NCBI RefSeq assembly: GCF_040436345.1
Contig: NC_133237.1
Span: forward strand, 25,301,749 to 25,365,748
Direction: 5' to 3'
DNA: 64,000 nt
Origin: Pagrus major
Lineage: Eukaryota; Chordata; Actinopteri; Spariformes; Sparidae
Shown here: positions 22,501 through 32,192 of the stretch, one piece after another
How positions within the stretch are numbered: the first letter of the stretch is position 1
Layout: every line of letters begins with the position of its first letter
The notes under the pieces: model-generated
The model's database searches: none
Seen by the model: only the letters and a program-made list of their open reading frames with translations
Told to the model about the DNA's origin: nothing
Made by a program: the position numbers and the translations under genes

Positions 22501-24675
22501 AAGCTGTGGGGAAAAAAGTCAGAATTTTAGTGAAAAAGTCAGAATTTTGAGAAACAAATTGAGGGACAAAAAGTCTGAATTTTGGAGAAAAAAGTCTGAA
22601 TTTTGGGGAAAAGTTGAGGGAAAAAATCAGAATTTTGGGGAGAAACTTTTTGGGGGGAGATAGAATTTTGAGAAAAAGTTATGGGAAAAAAGTCAGAATT
22701 TGGGGGAGAAAAGTCCGAATTTTGAGGATAAACTTTTGGTGGTTGTGGGGGGGGGGGGGGGGGTATTGAAAAATTTGAGGAAAAAATTTTTTTTTGAGAA
22801 AAAGTTAAGGAGGGAAAAAAGTCAGAATTTTAAGAAAAAATGAAGGGGAAAAAAAGTAAGAATTTTGGGGGAAAGTCAGAATCTTGAGAAAAAAGTCAGA
22901 ATTTTGGGGAAAAGTTGTGGGAAAAAAGTCAGAATTCTAGTGAAAAAGTCCGAATTTAGAGAAAAGGTTCAGGGGAAAAATCAGAATTTTGAGAAACAAA
23001 TTGAGCGACAAAAAGTCAGAATTTTGGGGGAAAAGGTCAGAATGTTGAGAAAAAGTTAAGGGGAAAAAAGTCAGAATTTTAAGAAAAAGTTCTGGGAAAA
23101 AATCAGAATTTTGGGGAGAAAAGTAAAAATTTTGAGGAGAAACTTTTTTGGCGGGGGAGATAAAATTTTGAGAAAAAGTTATGGGAAAAAAGTCAGAATT
23201 TGGGGCAGAAAAGTCCGAATTTTGAGGAAAAAGTTAGGGGGGGAGAGGAAAGCCAGAATTTTAAGAAAAAATTAAGGGGAAAAAAAGTAAGAATTTTAGT
23301 GAAAAAGTCAGAATTTAGAGAAAAGGTTCAGGGGAAAAATCAGAATTTTGAGAAACAAATTGAGCGACAACAAGTCAGAATTTTGGGGGGAAAGGTCAGA
23401 ATGTTGAGAAAAAGTTAAGGGGAAAAAAGTCAGAATTTTAAGAAAAAGTTATGGGAAAAAATCAGAATTTTGGGGAGAAAAGTAAAAATTTGGAGAAACT
23501 TTTTTGGGGGAGATAGAATTTTGAGAAAAAGTTATGGGAAGAAAAGTCAGAATTTGGGGGAGAAAAGTAAGAATTTTGAGGAGAAACTTTTGGTGGTTGT
23601 GTGTGTGGGGGGGGTATTGAAAAATTTGAGGAAATTCTTTTTTTGAGAAAAGGTTAAGGAGGGAAAAAAGTCAGAATTTTAAGAAAAAATGAAGGGGAAA
23701 AAAAGTCTGAATTTTGGGGGGAAAGTCAGAATCTTGAGAAAAAAAGTCAGAATCTTGAGAAAAAAAGTCAGAATTTTGGGAAAAAGTTGTGGGGAAAAAA
23801 GTCAGAATTTTAGTGAAAAAGTCAGAATTTAGAGAAAAGGTTCAGGGGAAAAATCAGAATTTTGAAGAACAAATTGAGCGACAAAAAGTCAGAATTTTTG
23901 GGGAAAAGGTCAGAATGTTAAGAAAAAGTTAAGGGGAAAAAAGTCAGAATGTTGAGAAAAAGTTATGGTGAAAAATCTGAATTTTGGGGAGAAAAGTAAA
24001 GATTTTGAGGAGAAACTTTTTGGGGGGGGAGATAAAATTTTGAGAAAAAGTTATGGGAAAAAAGTCAGAATTTGGGGGAGAAAAGTAAGAATTTTGAGGA
24101 GAAACTTTTGGTGGTTGTGCGTGTGTGCGGGGGGGGGGGGGGGTATTGAAAAATTTGAGGAAAATTTTTTTTTGAGAAAAGGTTAAGGAGGGAAAAAAGT
24201 CAGAATTTTAAGAAAAAATGAAGGGGAAAAAAAGTCTGAATTTTGGGGGGAAAGTCAGAATCTTGAGAAAAAAAGTCAGAATTTTAGTGAAAAAGTCAGA
24301 ATTTAGAGAAAAGGTTCAGGGGAAAAAAGTCAGAATTTTGAGAAAAAGTTATGGGAAAAAAATCAGAATTTTGGGGAGAAAAGTAAGAATTTTGAGGAGA
24401 AACTTTTTTGGGGGGAGATAGAATTTTGAGAAAAAGTTATGTGAAAAAAGTCAGAATTTTGGGGAGAAAAGTCAGAATTTTGAGAAAATGTTAAGGGAAA
24501 AAAGTCATAATTTTGAGAAAACGTTAAGGGGGAAAATCAGAATTTTGAGGAGACACTTTTTTGGGGGGAGATAAAATTTTGAGAAAAAGTTATGGGAAAA
24601 AATCTGAATTTTGGGGGAGAAAAGTCAGAATTTTAAGAAAAAGTTAAGGGAAAGAAGTCAGAATTTTGAGATTTC
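19567..24675 (+). repeat. Minisatellite array, long arm (purine-rich)
   Basis: About 5.1 kb of degenerate 17-20 bp units such as AAAAGTCAGAATTTTGGGGG and GAGAAAAAGTTAAGGGG. The + strand is almost entirely G, A and T with about one C per unit. A higher-order pattern is marked by TTGAGCGAC/TTGAGGGAC, whose GCGAC/GGGAC starts fall at 20151, 20626, 20968, 21437, 21793, 22094, 22563, 23005, 23364 and 23878; spacings cluster at 342-359 and 469-475. Pure G runs occur near 22746 and 24129. The several 60-107 codon open frames are repeat artefacts. Confidence 0.93.
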
Positions 24676-25299
24676 AGATGATTTCTTTTTTGTCGTGTGA
24701 AATGGCGTAAAAAAAGAGATCCAAACACAAAGTGACTCTTTACACTGCTGATCAGTAACATGAGCTTTATAACATGGAACATTTGATCCACAGCAGTTCA
24801 TTAAATGCATCGTGTCTAACTAGACATTTGATCCACATGTGCTGAACGCTCCCCAGACTCTCCTCGTTCTTCCTGTCTGTACGTTCTGCTGATGATATTT
24901 ATATTAAGCAACAAAACACAGAACGGAAAAAACTGCGAGTGATTTGTATGTGTGACGCGTGTCGACCACCTGCTGAAGCAGCAGAGCTGTGCTGCAGAGA
25001 TACTGAGCAGGATTGTGATCAGAAAAGAGCCGTCAGGCCTAAAAGCAGCAATAAGCCTGCAGGCTGAGCTGAGCTGAGCTGAGCGAGGGATGGCAGAGGT
25101 GAAGAGAGCGACGCTGAGGACTGAGCAGAGGGCCGATAAGGAGAAATGGTGAGAGGAGGAGAAAGGCAATAAAAGAGGAAAATAAAAACAATCTGCAGCT
25201 GCTGCAGGCGTCAACACTGTAATGAGAAGACGTTATAGACGCATGTGTCCATTTTAAACAACATAAAACACAGACAGACACACAACCAGGACAGAATGA
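24676..25299. other. Intergenic DNA, no gene seen
   Basis: Ordinary sequence resumes abruptly at the array edge. A short GAGCT repeat lies at 25063-25085. Confidence 0.5.
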
Positions 25300-25545
25300 C
25301 AGCCGTGCCTATTAAATGCTATCATGCTCTCAGTTACAGTGACATCATGCTGATGCAAGCTCATCATCTTACGTTTGTTAATTAGCCATAAACACAAAGT
25401 ACAGCTGAGGACGACGTGAAGATCATCAGTTCTGCAGATATTTAGACCACAGTTTTCAAACTTAAGTCAGAAAATCACCAAAGTTTTTAAAATGTATCCT
25501 GAGGGAGACACGAACGTCTGCGCCAAATCTCACATCCATCAATCA
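25300..25545 (+). repeat. Interspersed repeat family A copy
   Basis: The segment contains TTAATTAGCCATAAACAC, AAAGTACAGCTGAGG, CAGATATTTAGACCA and TATCCTGAGGGAGACACGAA in the same order as other fish copies of this repeat. Confidence 0.65.
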
Positions 25546-27265
25546 ACGCAATAACTGACATTAGAAAAACATCATGGTTTGGCTTAATAAGTCGGATGAA
25601 GATGGTCCGCCATCTGCGAAAAATAGCAGGTTTCAAAAACCACATCAAATGTCTGCATGTCTCCTTTAAAAAACAACCAGCTTTGTCACCACAGAAACAG
25701 CAGGAAATGTCCAAAAGTCTCCTTAAAAACATCCACTGGTGTGACTCGGTCGTGTTGCAGCTGTAATAAAACCACAAAATGTCAAACTGATGGTGGCTTT
25801 GGAGAAAAGAAGAACGACAAGTGTTTATTTAAAATTTGATGGCAGGGAAGTTTCCGATATTCTCGAAGCATAAAAGTAGTTTGTCCAGATATTTGAACGT
25901 CACATTAAAAGCAAGATTAACATTGAACACTACGCTGAGACAGGCAACCTTGCACCGCCGTCCAAAATAGCCTCATCATTAACAAAAGTAATCATAATTA
26001 GGTTATTAATTGTGACGTGTTACCAATCAGATATTGTCGTGGACGAGACGTTGAGTGACAGGATGCTGCATCAGAAATCATATTATCGATACCCATAATC
26101 GGAAAATGTTGAATATACAGGTCTACCGCTGATCATAATCATAATAATAACTAAATTCAACAAAGTTTCAGCTTAACTCCGGGTCTGCATGTGATTTGTC
26201 CAAGTGGTGTTGCCGTACGGAAAATGTCCAAGATGGTGAACATTAACGTGCATGCTTGCGCTCAGATCGGGTGGTGACAATCCTCCTACACGCTGACGTT
26301 AGCATCAGCTGCATTTTTTTGTCCTGCAAGCAAGCAAGCAAGCTAACATGCGCAACTAAAATGGTGGACGTGGATAACATTATTCCTCCTTAACATCAGA
26401 GCTTTAGCAAACTGACGTTAGCATTTAGCTCGTACAGCCTCACAGAGCAGCTAGCGTGTTTGTGAACATGTCATGAACTCTGCCGGTGACTCAGCAGCAC
26501 GTTACATGAATATTAATCGACCATCTGATCCCAGTTTTTCATCACTTTCCTCATCAGCATGATTCCCTCTGAAAATAAATGTTTGGTTTCATCATCCTCC
26601 ATATTTAAAAGCTTCTCTTGATGTTTTATTCAACAATCTAACTGATGTGCAGCTGCAGAGACACAGACCAGCTGCTGCGACCTGCCCGGCTCTAACACTG
26701 CATTAAAGACATGCTGTCTGCCATGGTAACAGCAGCCATATGCTCACACGCTCTCTGGCTGACGAGCTATTTCAGCAGGTGTGAGCTGCGAATCTATTCC
26801 AGTTCAACAAAGCGGTGCAGAGAGGTGACGAACACCTTGTGCACGCTGCTGCAGGTCAACATGGCAGCCTGATAATGATGTGAAGGAGAAGATGTTTCCA
26901 GAGATAGATGATGTAAGTGTCGCTGTGACGTACGTGTCAGAACGCCTTTCTATAAAAGTGATGATGTGACTCAAAGACAGAGCTCAGTGTGAAAGTCTGT
27001 GACTGGAAATACTCAGATAGTAAGTGTGTGTTCCTGCAGCAGCACAGCAGCTCGCTGCCCACATGCTCAGCTGCTTGACTTGTAAATCACATTTCTTCTG
27101 TTCTCCCTCAAGAAACAAGAAGAAAAGAAACCAAGAGATGTTGATTTGAATTTTAGTTTCATCTGAAGCTGTTATCATATCAGATTTTTAACTACATGAT
27201 GATGGTCGAGAAAATTCACATCAACATTATCGCAAAATATAGACAGAAATTAAAAAAAAATTCTA
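25546..27265. other. Intergenic DNA, no gene seen
   Basis: No supported exon. A CAAG tetranucleotide run is present at 26326-26342. Confidence 0.45.
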
Positions 27266-28130
27266 TCATGTTTAACTTGGTTTTCTGCGTGTTTTGTTCA
27301 TTTTTTGGCAAATAAATTACACTCAAAATATGAACATATAGCATGGAGAATACGGAGGACTGACACTGCCAAAATCAAGAAGAAATTTAAAAAAAATAAA
27401 TGGCGAGATATATAATTTAATTTAGATTTTCTACAAATGTAAATCAAATCAACTCAAAAATAAATAAATAAATGGCTCAGTAAATAATAGGTCATTGAAT
27501 GCACCAATAATAATAATAAAAGTAAATAAAGGCATTCATTTTTAAAATGTGGCCAAAAAAAAAAAGATTTTGCTGTTTTAATTTGCTTCTGTATTTGTTA
27601 ACCATTTTATTTATTAAATTATTAACTTTTAATTTTAGTTATTTTGTATTTGTGTATTATTTTGCAGAATGCAAAGGGAAAGAATACAGAAATAAATACA
27701 TTTAAAAAGAATAATAAATTATTAAAATGGAAAAATAAATGGGAAAAACTATGGGAATTAATGTGAAGGGAAATAAATACAGAAGCAAATAATAATTTTG
27801 AGCATTATTTACTTATTTATTGAACTATTTCTTTATTACTTTATCTAATTTCCCATTTTTACAACACAATTATCGTTCACAATAACATTATCATGTTTAA
27901 CTTTGTTTGCTGTGTGTTTTGTCCAGTTTTTGGCAAATAAATTACACTCAAATTCTGAATGTAGGAAGGAAGGCGGAGAGTACGGAGGACTGAAACTGCC
28001 AAAATAGAAAATATAAAAAATGGTGCATAAATAAGTAAAAAAAAGTCAGTAAAATGAATTAATTAATTTGATCTATTATGTATCTATTTATTTATTATTT
28101 TGCAAAATGCAAAGGGAAAAGAATAAAGAA
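27266..28130 (+). repeat. Direct duplication in AT-rich DNA
   Basis: 27266-27392 and 27890-28012 share long words (GGCAAATAAATTACACTCAA, TACGGAGGACTGA, ACTGCCAAAAT). A second shared word pair, TGCAAAGGGAAA, lies at about 27668 and 28106. The two copies differ by an insertion, so the spacing is uneven. Confidence 0.65.
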
Positions 28131-28926
28131 CTGCACTGGAATTTGCACATGATATCGTGTGTTATTAACACAATATTATTATTTTATTCTTTAATATCAC
28201 AGTTATTGTCAATGTCGGTATGATGAAAGTTTCTTCAGGACGGCTCATTTTTTGCATTACCTCATCAGAAAGCGTCAACACAGCCAATGAAATGGTTGAA
28301 AAAAATTGTTCGAAATCACAAAAAATATTTTTTTTTTAATGCCTTACAACATATTTGTGTTTCTAAAATGTGACATTTGTTCACAATCCTGCTCCTCCAG
28401 CAACAAAAACAACCATCATGTATCAGAAGCAACAAGAAAAATATAAAAGGTCTGAAATGTTTCTGTGAGGAAAAGTAATTCAGTTTGTGTCAAGATGACA
28501 CTGAAGTAAGTTAAACTGCTCGGGAAACAAATACTGTTATCAGCCCCTTCAGGTATTTGGTGACTTGCCAACATCCAGACACACTCGGTTTCCTCGCAGC
28601 GAGAACATTTAGTTCCTGTGTAGGAGCAAAAACCATCGTGGGTCCCAATTTCTGCACAAACAACATTTATACGAGAGCTTTGCAAAAACAAACACTGAGG
28701 AAGGTTCACAGCAAAAGTCAGTTTCTCAATCAATGATTTCCAGTTCAAGAGAAAGAGATGGGTTCAGTTTTATTGACTTTTATTAAAAAACATTAATTAT
28801 CTTTTTTACTTCTTAAACAATAAAAAGTGCAGGCATGAAATCCATCTCCGATATTTTACTTAAATCCTGTTTTTTTTTAAACAATTAACGCTTAAACTTC
28901 ATCTGTCACATCAGCAAAGCAACAAC
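28131..28926. other. Intergenic DNA, no gene seen
   Basis: AT-rich, no exon-like frame with support. Confidence 0.4.
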
Positions 28927-29306
28927 TAGGGCTGAGCGAGTACAGAATAATATACTAATATACTTTTTCAGGGTACAATATGTCAACATCCGTACTTGTG
29001 ATGAAGGAAAATCCTCAGTGGGCAGCTGACGTGATGTGTATTCAGTAGCGTCTAAAACTTGTTTTACTTTTCTGGTCAAAAATATTGAACTGAAGCTCAA
29101 TTCTGAGGCTGTTTCGAATAAATAATAAATAGAGCGACTTCTGATCAACTCGTATCAATTTCAGCCTTCATTAAACAACTTCTGTTTAGCCCCACCCACT
29201 TCCAGTTTAAGCACCTCCCACTTCTGGTTCAAGCCCCGCCCATTCCAGGTCCAGGTAATTTGGTAGGTTGAACAGGTACAGATGAGGGTGTACTCGCTCA
29301 TCCCTG
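28927..29306. mobile_element. hAT-like non-autonomous element, 380 bp
   Basis: The left end TAGGGCTGAGCGAGTACA and the reverse complement of the right end, CAGGGATGAGCGAGTACA, form terminal inverted repeats. The flanking 8-mers GCAACAAC (28919-28926) and GTAACGAC (29307-29314) agree at 6 of 8 positions, consistent with an old 8-bp target duplication of the hAT type. No transposase frame. Confidence 0.65.
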
Positions 29307-30254
29307 GTAACGACTCATGAGAACTAAAATACAAGCGCTCTTACAAAGACGGATAGTTAAAGCTGCACTAGGCGACTTCAGCTCTACGTGGAGGTAAAAT
29401 ATTAAAGGGTCGATTCACCCAAATCACAAAAATATATCTGAGTCGACTTTAACTTTCTTGGCGGCTGGATCTGCGAGATAATGTGATCTCGAGATCCAAA
29501 TAAGGGGCCAGTGCCACCTAAGACAGGAATTGGGGAAGTCTTCTCCGGGGCGAACTCAGCTATGTGAGACTACGTTTGCTGAAACACGAGAGGGCTTTTA
29601 TTTTGAAACAGATACAGGAATGGTTGAGTTTGTAGTAACAGCTTAATGCAGTGACTTTAACAGGGCGAACAGGAGCGGACCAAAACTAAACTTAGCACAA
29701 CAGCAGAGAGAAACAAAGAGAAGCCTGCTTCAAATAAAGGCCTGGTACCTTCTGCAGTCCAGGAAAATAAAGGCCCCCGGCCACTATTTGAGTAAATATG
29801 GAAGTTTTTTTTGGAAAACAGCAGCAAATCCTCATATTTAACAAGCTGGAATTAGTATTTTTGTGTTTGGCATTTTATAAATCATCACAGACTAGTGTTT
29901 CATCTTATCAGAGTTTGTGTGCTTTTGTTGTAGTGATGCTTTAACTAACATAATTACATTATTTAACAGATACGCCACAAAACAATAAACTGTTTGTCAG
30001 TCTTAAGTTTCCACATCCTGTGAGCAGAGAAACATCCAAACCTGACACCAGAAATAACTTGAATACGGTGAATGTGCAGTTTGTGGATTGTTCTTCTCTA
30101 TCGCAGCCTTACTTTGTGATTTAGACACAAATTCAATATCGTTTTATATAAATCTTGCTTAGTGCAGCTTTATGTTAAACTTAAATACTTTTAGTGAAAA
30201 GAAGAATAAAGTCTACAAATAGAAATAAATAACAACTGATAGAATAAAATCATA
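29307..30254. other. Intergenic DNA, no gene seen
   Basis: No exon or clear repeat recognised. Confidence 0.4.
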
Positions 30255-30763
30255 CTATAAAGTAGGCCTGGGCGATAAACCGAAAATTTACCGATACCGA
30301 AATTTACGACGATAACCAACGTTATTTTGCCCCTGTCGGTATATTCAGTGTCTTAAAAAAAAAAAGTCGTTTTTGTCTTGTTTGGCTGTGTGCGTAGGCT
30401 ACCGGTATGTTCATGTCCCTTTAAGACGCTCGGCTGTACGACGTATACAGCGCGTGTAGTCACGTGACTCCATCCGGTCTGTTACAAGAAGGGAAAGAGA
30501 CGGTGAGACGGAGAAAATGGAGCACGCCGGGTCAAAAGATGAAGCGGCTGCTGCTGCTGTCGAATCTCTTTATAAGAGACTGTATTTTTAATACTTTGTG
30601 TTTGAAGGAAATTTAAGTGAAACTTTATAATGATCAATAATAAGCTTTTGGTTAGTTTGACTGTACAAATTCTTACTTATTGTTCATTTATCGTTATCGA
30701 GGTGAGTTGCTCAATATATCGTGATATTGATTTGAGGCCATATCGCCCAGCCCTACTATAAAG
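30255..30763. mobile_element. hAT non-autonomous transposon with intact 8-bp target duplication
   Basis: The element occupies 30263-30755 (493 bp). Its left terminus is TAGGCCTGGGCGATA and its right terminus, reversed, is TAGGGCTGGGCGATA. The identical 8-mer CTATAAAG flanks both sides (30255-30262 and 30756-30763), the target size of the hAT superfamily. Inside, an ATG at about 30517 opens a short frame (MEHAGSKDEAAAAAVES) that stops soon after, suggesting an internal-deletion derivative that kept the transposase start. It cannot move by itself. Confidence 0.88.
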
Positions 30764-31052
30764 TGCCTGGTAGCGAACATCAACTGTGCATGCAGCTCGA
30801 CGAAAATAAATTAAGTTATGGTTGGTTATGTGATGACTGAAGCACTAACAGGAATAGAAAAGTAGTACAAAAACTGTAGAAAGAAAAGAAAGTGGCCTCA
30901 TATAAAGATATTCTATACAACAGATCAATAAAGCTCATTTAAACTCTAATATAATAATAATTATGCCCAAATAATAAACTGTATATTTGTGACATGGCGG
31001 GTCCAAGTGTGGATCATGAAGACGAGGAATAAATAGTCACGCACACTTTTGT

Positions 31053-31099
31053 ACACACACAAACACACACACACACACACACACACAACCACACACATA
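31053..31099. repeat. (CA)n microsatellite
   Basis: Dinucleotide run with few interruptions. Confidence 0.95.
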
Positions 31100-31204
31100 T
31101 CTCAGAGAAACAGAACAAGACACATCTTATAAAAAATCTTGAAGTGGCCCCTGGTTGATCCGTCTGTGGTGACTCTCACCAGAAGGTTTTCCTTCTGCTC
31201 GAGC

Positions 31205-31246
31205 AAACACATACACACAACCACACACACACACATACACACAACC

Positions 31247-31281
<35 letters not shown>

Positions 31282-31287
31282 CACACG
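31205..31287. repeat. (CA)n microsatellite, interrupted
   Basis: CA repeats broken by CAT and CAAC; close to the array at 31053. Confidence 0.95.
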
Positions 31288-31434
31288 CCTTAATTAGTGT
31301 TATAAAACTGCAGCGGTGAAATCAGGCAGATCACGTCGCACCCTGAGGAGATCTGTGGATCACTCTGGAAAAAAAGAGACAATAAAAAGCATTAAAGATG
31401 AAAAATTGATTCTATTCTTATACATATACATTGT

Positions 31435-31640
31435 TCCCTCAATTAATCGTTCATTCGGTCTATAAAATGTCAGACAAAAGTGCAAATGCTCAGAGCCGTA
31501 TCCTCGAGGACAAGTTGACATCTTCAAATGTCTTGTTTTGTCACGTCTAAAAATATTTTTTTTCTGTCATATAAAGCCGGGAGAGGCAACAAAATCTGGC
31601 ATTTGAGAAGCTCCAACCATCAAATGTTTGTTGCTGTTCC
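31435..31640 (+). repeat. Interspersed repeat family B copy
   Basis: The segment contains AATCGTTCATTCGGTCTATA, AATGTCTTGTTTTGTCACG and ATTTGAGAAGCTCCAA in the order typical of the family. Confidence 0.65.
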
Positions 31641-31681
31641 TTGAGAAATGACTTCAAGGGTAACTTTCAGATCTTCAGGAG

Positions 31682-32012
31682 TTCTACTGCAAATGTGAAA
31701 AAAGTAGTATAAAGCCTTTGCCAAGTTGCATTGTGGGTAATATAGGTGCCAGGTGTTGAAAAGCAGTCCACTGGTCTGTTGTACTCCTATAACACTGCAG
31801 GGCTCATTATGGACAGTTTAAAAACAAAATGATCAAAATCGATCCGGCAGAACCAGAAATATCACCTTTTTTTTTATTACACACATTCTTCTTCCTGGCG
31901 CCTACATTACCCACAATGCACCCTGGCCACTGAGTAACATCGCTGGAGGCAGTTTATCAGATTACATGCAGCAAACGACTTTATACTACCCATTTCACAC
32001 ATGCAGTATTAC
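31682..32012. mobile_element. Fold-back MITE next to the RAI1-like stop codon
   Basis: Arms at 31682-31753 and 31893-32012 are inverted copies. They share TGCATTGTGGGTAAT near the centre and GTAGTATAAAG further out. The copy lies about 140 bases beyond the stop codon of the neighbouring - strand gene, so it probably sits in its 3' UTR. Confidence 0.65.
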
Positions 32013-32150
32013 TTCCCAAGTACCCTGTAAACACACTTTAATGTGGAAAACTGGTGGAGTGACCCTTTAAAACGATTAATCGATTATCAAACGCTTGTAT
32101 AATTGCTAAATATTATTATTTACCTCCAGTTTCCCCAGATGTCTTTCAGG

Positions 32151-32192
32151 TCATCTCTTGTGTTGTCTGGTTACACTCGTCAACAGTTTGTT
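32151..32192 (-). CDS. RAI1-like terminal coding exon
   Basis: The acceptor GTCCAACAG precedes it on the - strand. Fourteen codons read NKLLTSVTRQHKR then TGA. Phase 0 agrees with the preceding exon, which ends exactly at CPEHK. Short, so less certain than the zinc-finger exons. Confidence 0.6.
   Translation of the reverse strand, partial: NKLLTSVTRQHKR

Noticed and set aside
18986-24675. CRISPR-like regular repeats
   Set aside because: The units are degenerate, contiguous and lack unique spacers, and the genome is vertebrate.
31102-31284. Valine/cysteine-rich frame on the - strand
   Set aside because: Translation of the CA microsatellites.
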